Shown: piece by piece, positions 1 to 4,974 of the stretch
Position numbering within the stretch: position 1 is the first letter of the stretch
Layout of the letters: the number at the start of each line of letters is the position of its first letter
NCBI GenBank assembly: GCA_030623035.1
Contig: JAUXFK010000183.1
Coordinates: 1-5,819, forward strand
Source of the DNA: Deltaproteobacteria bacterium
GTDB lineage: Bacteria; Desulfobacterota; UBA8473
DNA length: 5,819 nucleotides
Reading direction: 5' to 3'
Position numbers and translations under genes: made by a program
The notes under the pieces: model-generated
Told to the model about the DNA's origin: nothing
The model's input: the letters and a program-made list of their open reading frames with translations, nothing else
Database searches by the model: none

Positions 1-46
1 AACCGTTGAAATAAAAGATAAATTAGAAAAAGGAAAAATTTATTTG

Positions 47-75
47 TTGACATTATTTGGTATATAATATATTAA
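47..75 (+). promoter_or_regulatory. Candidate sigma70-type promoter of the GntR regulator gene
   Basis: A perfect TTGACA (47-52) is followed after 17 bases by TATTAA (70-75), which matches the -10 consensus at 4 of 6 positions. The spacing is ideal and the site lies about 40 bases before the regulator's start. A perfect 10-base palindrome, TAATATATTA (65-74), overlaps the -10 region and could be an operator, although AT-rich DNA gives such palindromes easily. Copies of TATTGA at 91, 105 and 112 lie between the promoter and the coding region. The assignment rests on consensus matching only. Confidence 0.4.
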
Positions 76-113
76 ATGGAAAAAATCTGTTATTGATGAA
101 TGACTATTGATTA

Positions 114-803
114 TTGAAGAAATGGGCAAGGAAAATGCCACAAACATTTAAAACAATCTCCAAAGAGGAAAACTCGCTGGCAGGTATTGTGTTTACTACA
201 CTTAAAAAAGCAATTTTCTCAGGTCAGTTAAAACCTGGAGAAAGGCTTATCGAATCAGCATTATCTTCTCAATTTGGGGTCAGCTCTATTCCTCTGCGGG
301 AAGCGATAAAGAAGCTTGAAGCAGAAAAACTTGTGGAAGTCATTCCATATAAAGGTGCCAGGGTTGTGAAGGCTTCACCTCAAGATATAGAAGACATGTA
401 TGCAATAGTAGGTGTATTGGAGGGATATGCTGCAAAATTAGCAACTCCATTGTTAAATAATTCTCATCTAGTTAAATTAGAGAAGCTTAACGAGGAGTTG
501 CAAAAAGAAGAGTTAAAAAGAAATGTTAAAAACTGGCTTAAGGCAAATAATCAATTTCATCGTACCTTTACAGATGCTTGTCAACGACCAAATCTGATTA
601 ATGCAATATATGAAAAAATTGGTCCCCTTGGCCGTTATTGGCAAATTATGATTTCTATGCCCGGGATTATGGATGATGGGATAAACGATCATAGTCGAAT
701 CATAGATGCATTTGAAAGCAAGGATTCGAAACTGGTCAGAAAATTAGTAGAAAATCATCGAATAATATCAGGTCGAAGGATCAAAAAATATATTGAGGTA
801 TAA
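114..803 (+). CDS. GntR-family (FadR/FCD subfamily) transcriptional regulator
   Basis: A cytoplasmic one-component regulator of 229 residues, the usual length for FadR-type GntR proteins. Residues about 22-87 form the winged helix-turn-helix: the G-x-L-x-PG-E-x-L-x-E stretch (37-47), the FGVSSIPLREAIKKLEAEKLV recognition region (54-74), and the wing glycine at 81. Residues about 90-220 are the all-helical FCD effector domain. They contain FHR (H149), DHSRI (H193) and ENHRI (H215), which are typical positions of the histidines that bind a metal and an organic-acid ligand. Such proteins usually repress neighbouring catabolic genes and respond to a carboxylic acid or acyl-CoA. The gene heads the cluster and ends 34 bases before the short-chain dehydrogenase, so local control and autoregulation are likely (inference). 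Start choice is uncertain: the listed start is TTG at 114, while an in-frame ATG at 135 follows an AAGGA and would give 222 residues without touching the DNA-binding domain. Confidence 0.92.
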   Translation: MKKWARKMPQTFKTISKEENSLAGIVFTTLKKAIFSGQLKPGERLIESALSSQFGVSSIPLREAIKKLEAEKLVEVIPYKGARVVKASPQDIEDMYAIVGVLEGYAAKLATPLLNNSHLVKLEKLNEELQKEELKRNVKNWLKANNQFHRTFTDACQRPNLINAIYEKIGPLGRYWQIMISMPGIMDDGINDHSRIIDAFESKDSKLVRKLVENHRIISGRRIKKYIEV

Positions 804-837
804 GGGTTGTCTAACTTTATATAAGGAGGGTGAAAAT

Positions 838-1593
838 ATGGGAAAATTAGATGGGAAAGTAGCAATAATTACTGGATCAGGTAGGGGATTAGGGAGGGGT
901 TTTGCACTTGCTATGGCTAAAGAGGGTGCATCTATCGTGGTAAATGACGTGGATGACTCGGCCAACCAGGTGGTAAAAGAAATAACATCAAATGATGGAA
1001 AAGCAACCGCAGTTATAGGTGGAGTGGGGGCAAAAGAAGTGGCAGAGGATTTGGTGAATACTGCGGTTAAAGAATTTGGAAAGTTGGATATACTGGTTAA
1101 TAATGCCGGTATAATCCGAGATGCATTTCTCCATAAGATGGAAGAGAAACAATGGGACGATGTTATAACTGTGCATCTAAAAGGCGCCTTTCTCAACACC
1201 CAGGCAGCAGTGAGATATATGAAGGAAAACAAGGTAAGAGGCAGGATTATTAACATCACCTCCTCAGCAGGACTCTATGGAAATATAGGGCAAGCAAACT
1301 ACAGCGCAGCAAAGGCAGGCCTTGTTGGGCTTACCCTGTCAAATGCAAAGGAATTGGTACGTTTTGGTATCTGCGTTAATGCTATTGCCCCGGCAGCTCA
1401 GACAGCCATGACAGACTCGATGCCAGAACAAGTGAAAGAGATGATGTATAAACAACTCGCTGCTACATCAACGATCCAGAAGATGGGACAACCTGAGGAC
1501 GTTGCGCCTATCGTCGTCTTCTTGGCTTCCGACGATGGGTATTACATAACAGGGCAGGTAATCTGTGCCATGGGTTCGGTTGGAGTAATATGA
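838..1593 (+). CDS. Short-chain dehydrogenase/reductase, probable 3-hydroxyacyl-CoA dehydrogenase
   Basis: A 251-residue classical short-chain dehydrogenase, predicted to oxidise a 3-hydroxyacyl-CoA to the 3-ketoacyl-CoA with NAD. The TGSGRGLG dinucleotide loop is at 12-19, D37 at the end of strand two favours NAD over NADP, NNAG is at 88-91, and the catalytic S142, Y155 and K159 are present. The stretch around GLYGNIGQANYSAAK, and the later IAPAAQTAMTDSMPE, resemble from memory the dehydrogenase domain of peroxisomal multifunctional enzyme type 2, which supports a beta-oxidation role. A 3-oxoacyl-ACP reductase or another alcohol dehydrogenase remains possible. The structural asparagine usually found in the VNLKG motif is histidine here (H113). 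The C-terminus ends GQVICAMGSVGVI rather than the common GG-containing tail. The start is ATG 838, with AAGGAGGG (823-830) seven bases upstream. An in-frame TTG at 793 would overlap the regulator and lacks this support. Probably co-transcribed with the regulator. Confidence 0.94.
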   Translation: MGKLDGKVAIITGSGRGLGRGFALAMAKEGASIVVNDVDDSANQVVKEITSNDGKATAVIGGVGAKEVAEDLVNTAVKEFGKLDILVNNAGIIRDAFLHKMEEKQWDDVITVHLKGAFLNTQAAVRYMKENKVRGRIINITSSAGLYGNIGQANYSAAKAGLVGLTLSNAKELVRFGICVNAIAPAAQTAMTDSMPEQVKEMMYKQLAATSTIQKMGQPEDVAPIVVFLASDDGYYITGQVICAMGSVGVI

Positions 1594-1616
1594 CCCTGGG
1601 AATCGGGATGGTCCAA

Positions 1617-1636
1617 TTCTGATCGAATGATCAGAA
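1617..1636. repeat. 8-bp inverted repeat with 4-base loop
   Basis: TTCTGATC (1617-1624) and GATCAGAA (1629-1636) are perfect inverted arms separated by GAAT, 23 bases after the short-chain dehydrogenase stop. There is no run of T after it, so it is a poor intrinsic terminator. It could be an operator, an RNA stem that stabilises or ends the first transcript, or chance. Function unknown. Confidence 0.4.
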
Positions 1637-1717
1637 AGATCAGGGCGACTCTATTTGTTGATAAATTAAGGTTCTCTTCATGTCCACATTAGCCAAAGGC
1701 TTTCTGCTGGATTGATC

Positions 1718-1752
1718 TATAATCTCTATTTGTAACTATTTATGTATTTACA
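1718..1752 (+). promoter_or_regulatory. Possible -10 element and flanking inverted repeat ahead of the acyl-CoA dehydrogenase
   Basis: A perfect TATAAT lies at 1718-1723, about 50 bases before the dehydrogenase start, but no convincing -35 hexamer is seen 16-18 bases upstream. Just downstream, TGTAA (1731-1735) and TTACA (1748-1752) form an inverted pair separated by 12 bases. It would cover a start point near 1730 and could be an operator. The rest of the 182-base gap from 1594 to 1775 holds the inverted repeat at 1617-1636 and no gene that I can support. Confidence 0.25.
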
Positions 1753-1775
1753 CAAAAGAGAAGGAGAAAATGTAA

Positions 1776-2912
1776 GTGGATTTTGGTTTTACAGAAGAAC
1801 AAAGGATTTTCCAGGATTCAATCAGAAAGTTTGCCGTTAAAGAAATCGCACCACTCGTAGAAAAGGCTGAGGAAACAAAGACCTTTCCTGTGGGGTTATA
1901 CCCCAAAATGGGCGCTCAGGGTTACCTTTCCGTTACCTATGATGAAAAGTATGGAGGGGCAGGAGCTGATAAAGTCTGCGATGCCATACTAAACTTCGAA
2001 ATCGCACGGATATCTATGGCGTTCAGCACAACGCTATCCGGACAAACACTGTCTACTCTTCCAATAAAGACCTTCGGAAATGAACAGCAGAAAGACAAAT
2101 ATCTTCCAATGGCTACTTCAGGTAATAAGATATTTGCTTTTGGGATGACAGAACCCAATGCAGGTTCTGACTCCGCCAACATTGAAACAACCGCAAAAAG
2201 GAATGGTGATGGGTATATTATAAATGGGACAAAGATGTTTGTTACCAATGGGCCATTTGCCGATTATATCACGATTTCAGCCAGCACCGATAGAAATAAA
2301 AAGGCAAGAGGCATAGCCATTTTTGTAATTGATAAGAACACGCCTGGTTTGAAGGATATGGGAAAGCTGGAAAAGATGGGTCACCATTCGGCTGAGACAA
2401 CAGAGATCGTTTTCGAGGATTGCCATATTCCCAAAGAATGCCTCGTGGGGCCACCTGAAGGGGGATTTCCAGCATTGATGGAATCCCTTTATGACAGTCG
2501 GGTCTCTGTGGCAGCCATGATTGCCGGAACAGCGGATGCGGCTTTTGAATCTGCAATGACCTATTCAAAAGAGAGGGTAGCCTTTGGTAGACCCATTTGC
2601 AAATTCCAGGTGAATCGTTTTAAGCTCGTAGAGATGGGGATGATGGTAGAGATTTCCAAGATTCTTGTTTACAAGGCTGCCTGGCTATCTGATCAGAAAA
2701 GGCCTTTTGCAAAAGAGGCATCGATGGCAAAACTCTTTGCAAGCGAGGCTGCCTCACACATCACATACGAAGCGGTTCAGCTTCATGGGGGATACGGTTA
2801 TATGAAGGAGTATCCTGTTGAACGTTATTTCCGAGACGCAAGACTGGGTACAATTTTTGAGGGGACATCAGAGATACAGCATGAGATAATAGCGAGGTTT
2901 ATGGACATCTAA
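1776..2912 (+). CDS. Acyl-CoA dehydrogenase (FAD-dependent)
   Basis: A 378-residue soluble acyl-CoA dehydrogenase, full length for the family. It removes two hydrogens from an acyl-CoA to give the 2-enoyl-CoA and passes the electrons to an electron-transfer flavoprotein (not in this window). The N-terminal helical domain starts MDFGFTEEQ. FAMTEPNAGSD-type signature residues are seen at 122-132 (FGMTEPNAGSD), and the middle beta domain has FEDCHIP at 213-219. The C-terminal domain has RVAFGRPICKFQ at 267-278 and HGGYGYMKEYPVERYFRDAR at 337-356. FEGTSEIQ at 361-368 holds the probable catalytic base, E362, in the short/medium-chain dehydrogenase position. The chain cannot be assigned to one substrate: fatty, alicyclic, benzylsuccinyl-like and arylpropionyl-CoA remain open. 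KMGHHSAETTE (200-210) is slightly unlike the common G-x-R/K-x-S version of this loop. The start is GTG 1776, nine bases after AAGGAG (1761-1766). An ATG-TAA start-stop pair abuts it in the same frame. A mobile element sits directly after the stop. Confidence 0.95.
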   Translation: MDFGFTEEQRIFQDSIRKFAVKEIAPLVEKAEETKTFPVGLYPKMGAQGYLSVTYDEKYGGAGADKVCDAILNFEIARISMAFSTTLSGQTLSTLPIKTFGNEQQKDKYLPMATSGNKIFAFGMTEPNAGSDSANIETTAKRNGDGYIINGTKMFVTNGPFADYITISASTDRNKKARGIAIFVIDKNTPGLKDMGKLEKMGHHSAETTEIVFEDCHIPKECLVGPPEGGFPALMESLYDSRVSVAAMIAGTADAAFESAMTYSKERVAFGRPICKFQVNRFKLVEMGMMVEISKILVYKAAWLSDQKRPFAKEASMAKLFASEAASHITYEAVQLHGGYGYMKEYPVERYFRDARLGTIFEGTSEIQHEIIARFMDI

Positions 2913-2914
2913 AT

Positions 2915-3058
2915 AGTGTCCATCCAGAAATGGCCCTTTTGCCCAATCTCTGTGTCAGGTTCAGATTTTAATCCTCGAAATATGTCAATATATTCCTGCG
3001 GTTAAAATCTTCGCCTTCCTTGATCTTGAACAAAATTGCTCATTTCTGGATGGACACT
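2915..3058. mobile_element. MITE-like element with perfect 18-bp terminal inverted repeats
   Basis: AGTGTCCATCCAGAAATG (2915-2932) is the exact reverse complement of 3041-3058. The pairing extends one base further outward (T2914/A3059). The 144-base unit is flanked by AAAT on both sides (2911-2914 and 3059-3062). The shared context is longer, CTAAAT, if the last two element bases are counted. This is the pattern of a non-autonomous transposon with a target duplication. No transposase is encoded. Nested inside are a second perfect 9-bp inverted pair (2963-2971 and 3002-3010) and GTTCA/TGAAC (2959-2963 and 3027-3031), so the transcript could fold into a long multi-part hairpin. The left flank contains the acyl-CoA dehydrogenase stop codon (2910-2912), so the insertion landed at the very end of that gene without damaging it. 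It lengthens the gap to the hydratase gene. The family of the parent insertion sequence is not recognised. Confidence 0.8.
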
Positions 3059-3132
3059 AAATAGCCTTTTTAGAGCCGAGCGTAGGTCTTTAATTTTGTT
3101 AAAACGATATTCAATTCGAAGAGGAGTACACT

Positions 3133-3897
3133 ATGAGATTTGGTGATGTTTCATATGAAAAGAAAGACAGGGTCGCCATATTGACCCTTGATGATCAAAA
3201 GAAGTTAAATGCATTGAGCCCTGGGATCAGACAAGGGTTAAAAGAGGGGTTTGCAGAGGTAGAGAGGGACGCAGATATAAAAGCGGCCATCGTAACAGGG
3301 GCAGGAAGGGCCTTCTGTGCCGGAGCAGACATTACCGGATTTAATTTTGATCCTGTTTCAGTTAAGATTTTTCTTAATGATGTATTTCAAGCACTAACCA
3401 TTGGCGAGCATGTATCCAAACCTGTCATTGCTGCCGTAAATGGACTTGCTCTTGGCGGCGGTCTTGAGCTGGCTATCAGTTGTGACATGATAATCGCCTC
3501 TGAAAAAGCAAAGTTTGGAGTCCCGGAGATAAATCTCGGGTTGCTACCTGGTTTTGCCATCGTTCGTCTTCACCAGATAATCGGCAGATCAAAGTCAAAA
3601 GAGATGACCATGACCGGAGAGCCTATTTCTGCTGAAGAGGCATTACGACTTAATCTGGTAAGCAAGGTCGTGCCTCATGAAAAGCTCATGGATGAGGCAA
3701 TGGAATTGGCTGGAAAGATAGCGTCCAAACCAGCCATAGCAATACGACTGGCCAAGTCCTCAATAAATAGAATGCTTGGTGGGGAAGAGATTGTTTATGC
3801 ATGTGATGCGATGCCATCTCTTTTTGCCACAGAAGATACCCAAGAGGGGATAAGGGCTTTTTTGGATAAGAGAAAACCTGTATTTAAAGATAGATGA
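3133..3897 (+). CDS. Enoyl-CoA hydratase/isomerase (crotonase family)
   Basis: A 254-residue crotonase-fold protein of normal length, expected to hydrate a 2-enoyl-CoA to the 3-hydroxyacyl-CoA. The first oxyanion-hole segment is FCAGADI (61-67) and the second is LALGGGLELA (105-114). Both hydratase glutamates appear to be present: E112 in GLELA and E132 in VPEINLG. This favours hydration over family members that lack one of them. The segment after LLPG usually reads GGTQRL but here reads FAIVRLHQIIG (141-151), a departure near the active site that may alter substrate choice. The start is ATG 3133, six bases after GAGGAG (3121-3126). The 74 bases between the upstream mobile element and this start contain no convincing promoter. 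It lies in the same direction as the acyl-CoA dehydrogenase and the two would have been close neighbours before the element inserted. It would feed the short-chain dehydrogenase in a beta-oxidation-like sequence. An isomerase or hydrolase role cannot be excluded. Confidence 0.94.
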   Translation: MRFGDVSYEKKDRVAILTLDDQKKLNALSPGIRQGLKEGFAEVERDADIKAAIVTGAGRAFCAGADITGFNFDPVSVKIFLNDVFQALTIGEHVSKPVIAAVNGLALGGGLELAISCDMIIASEKAKFGVPEINLGLLPGFAIVRLHQIIGRSKSKEMTMTGEPISAEEALRLNLVSKVVPHEKLMDEAMELAGKIASKPAIAIRLAKSSINRMLGGEEIVYACDAMPSLFATEDTQEGIRAFLDKRKPVFKDR

Positions 3898-3976
3898 TCT
3901 TCAAAAAGCTAAACAGTTACTATCTTGTTAATTTTGTAATCGATATCCGATAAAATAGTTCTATAAGTGTTGGTTC

Positions 3977-4141
3977 TCACGACTTAAGCATCCTCTGATA
4001 CTTTTGTTTACTCTGTTCAGACCTCTTTTTGTAATCTCTTCTGACGTTCATCTGATCTACTTTCACATCATGACCTCCTAAAACAACTCTCTTCTTTTTC
4101 GACAGGGTACTTGTCAATAATAGATTTGAGTCCAATAATAT
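3977..4141 (-). other. Possible minus-strand small ORF or coding remnant
   Basis: The gap from 3898 to 4169 has no clear gene. On the minus strand one frame is open from 4141 to a TGA at 3979-3977. A GTG at 4066-4064 sits six bases after AGGAGGT (4079-4073) and would give a 29-residue, strongly basic peptide (MKVDQMNVRRDYKKRSEQSK followed by nine more residues). Read further upstream, the same frame gives KKKRVVLGGHDV leading into it, so the apparent ribosome site may simply be coding for LGGH in an older, longer gene. The basic R-x-x-Y-K-K-R-S pattern is vaguely like the N-terminus of some transposases, but this is only an impression. It could be a real small protein, a decayed transposase end, or chance. 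Confidence 0.22.
4111..4139 (+). promoter_or_regulatory. Candidate sigma70-type promoter ahead of the TRAP binding-protein remnant
   Basis: TTGTCA (4111-4116) and AATAAT (4134-4139) each match consensus at 5 of 6 positions and are separated by exactly 17 bases. Transcription would start near 4146. That leaves a leader of about 24 bases carrying AAGGAGGT (4153-4160) before the ATG at 4170. Good placement makes this the most convincing promoter in the window. It suggests that transcription of the downstream part, possibly including the glycyl radical enzyme, is independent of the hydratase. Confidence 0.5.
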
Positions 4142-4169
4142 TTAGACCTAGTAAGGAGGTAAATTTCAA

Positions 4170-4568
4170 ATGTTAGCTATGTCTGAAAAAAGCAGGAAAG
4201 TCGATCTTGTGGAAAGTTTTGGTATTAAAAGTGGGCATTTGCTTACGAGAATTTGCTTCGTAGGTTTCATGCTGGGGATACTCTTGTTCCTTTTCGCCTC
4301 TTCTTTGCAAGCTGAAAAGAAGAAGTACTATGACCCATGGGAGCTAGGCCCCTTTATCGAAGGGGATGAAGTTCCACCGAAAAATATGGCAATTCTTATA
4401 AGATCGGCCACACTTAGCCCTTTGAAAACCCTTTTCAGTGACGGCTTTGACAAATATGTTGTCCCAAAGGTAGTGGAAAATACCAATGGTTTCGTGAGGT
4501 TCAAGTTCTATCATGGGGGGGTAAGGGGGGCTGAAGGATGGTCGAGACTTTGCAAGAAGGTTTCTTGA
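4170..4568 (+). pseudogene. TRAP transporter solute-binding protein (DctP type), N-terminal fragment
   Basis: A 132-residue open frame that looks like the first part of a DctP-family periplasmic binding protein, which captures an organic acid for a TRAP transporter. Residues about 29-45 are a hydrophobic signal-peptide core with likely cleavage after SLQA (A48). The export signal follows an unusually long charged lead. The mature part has the family's opening pattern: AILIRSATLSPLKT (74-87), then a helix with VVPKVVENTNG (97-107), then VRFKFYHGGVRGAE (109-122), equivalent to the usual strand ending in a GG-V-x-G-E turn. After W124 the family resemblance stops and the frame ends at TGA 4566-4568, although a complete protein is usually well over 300 residues. 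The matching C-terminal part follows in another frame. The start is ATG 4170, nine bases after AAGGAGGT, with a second in-frame ATG at 4179. No membrane subunits are seen. Family assignment is by remembered pattern. Confidence 0.62.
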
Positions 4569-4896
4569 GCCATTTGACATACGATTGACAGAGTATCGCT
4601 TACCCATAAGGCGGTTTGAGGGAAAGGCAAGAGAGGAACTTATAAAGAGGGGGATCAAAGAGGTCAAGTTCTCTGAGGATGAGATGGAGAAGCTAAAAGA
4701 GAATGCCAGGTCTCTCTATAATGAGTTGGCCGGTAAGTATTATCCAAGGTGGCTTCTGGACGAGATATTGAAATATCGAGACGAATACAGGAGGCTTAAG
4801 TCAGAGGGTAAATTGGATGAGTTCCATGAGAGCAGGATTCTTCCGGGAGGAGACCAGTCAGAAGAATGGAGAACAAAATGGGACGATCCTTTATAA
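4525..4896 (+). pseudogene. TRAP transporter solute-binding protein, C-terminal fragment
   Basis: This frame is open from 4525 (just after an in-frame TAA at 4522-4524) to TAA 4894-4896. It is shifted relative to the preceding fragment and overlaps its end by 44 bases. The translation, from TEYRLPIRRFEGKAREELIK through KFSEDEMEKLKENARSLYNE to LLDEILKYRDEYRRL, has the charged amphipathic helical pattern typical of the C-terminus of DctP-type binding proteins. It lacks a start codon with a ribosome site of its own: TTG 4585 is the first candidate and the first in-frame ATG is near 4684. Joined with the first fragment it would make only about 240 residues, so roughly a hundred or more central residues appear to be missing. 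An internal deletion plus a frame change explains this better than a single-base error. If it is instead a free-standing 103-residue protein, I do not recognise it. It has no cysteine, unlike the iron-sulfur small subunit of 4-hydroxyphenylacetate decarboxylase. Confidence 0.55.
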
Positions 4897-4926
4897 GTAA
4901 TGAGAGGGCTCGATAAGAGGAAGTGT

Positions 4927-4948
4927 GTTTGACATTTGTCTGTCAAAC
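4927..4948. promoter_or_regulatory. Perfect 8-bp inverted repeat ahead of the glycyl radical enzyme, candidate operator
   Basis: GTTTGACA (4927-4934) and TGTCAAAC (4941-4948) are exact inverted arms separated by TTTGTC. The inner TGACA-N6-TGTCA has the half-site spacing seen in CRP/FNR-family operators (TGTGA-N6-TCACA), which would suit oxygen- or redox-linked control of an oxygen-sensitive enzyme. This is inference from spacing only. It ends 26 bases before the ATG, with AGGAGGG between. The left arm contains a perfect TTGACA (4929-4934), but no -10 sequence follows at 17 bases. With no T-run downstream it is unlikely to be a terminator. An RNA stem in the 5' leader is an alternative. Confidence 0.45.
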
Positions 4949-4974
4949 GTAAAAACAAAAAGGAGGGTATTAAA

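Noticed and set aside
63..68. TATAAT as the -10 paired with TTGACA at 47-52
   Set aside because: The spacer would be only 10 bases. TATTAA at 70-75 gives the proper 17.
793..837. Upstream TTG start for the short-chain dehydrogenase
   Set aside because: It would add 15 residues not typical of the family and overlap the regulator's end. ATG 838 has an ideal AAGGAGGG and begins the normal LDGKVAIITG sequence.
768..1259. 163-codon minus-strand open frame
   Set aside because: It lies antisense to the regulator end and the short-chain dehydrogenase, has no family resemblance, and the plus strand codes for a well-conserved protein.
1937..2568. Two minus-strand open frames opposite the acyl-CoA dehydrogenase (1937-2248 and 2269-2568)
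   Set aside because: Both are antisense to conserved dehydrogenase domains, with no recognisable motifs.
4515..4530. Programmed frameshift or simple sequencing slip at the G-rich tract (7 G, TAA, 6 G) in the TRAP gene
   Set aside because: The first frame still looks family-like just past the tract (GGVRGAE), and a one-base fix would still leave the protein about a hundred residues short. A deletion is needed in any case.
4585..4896. Small iron-sulfur subunit of a 4-hydroxyphenylacetate decarboxylase-type complex
   Set aside because: It is the right size and position, but the translated 103 residues contain no cysteine and so cannot bind the expected clusters.
4344..4958. Minus-strand open frames opposite the TRAP remnant (4344-4667 and 4740-4958)
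   Set aside because: The plus strand shows family-like sequence. The minus frames show none and have no ribosome site that I trust.
4927..4960. Intrinsic terminator after the TRAP remnant
   Set aside because: The stem is AT-containing and is followed by an A-rich stretch, not a T-run, on the plus strand.
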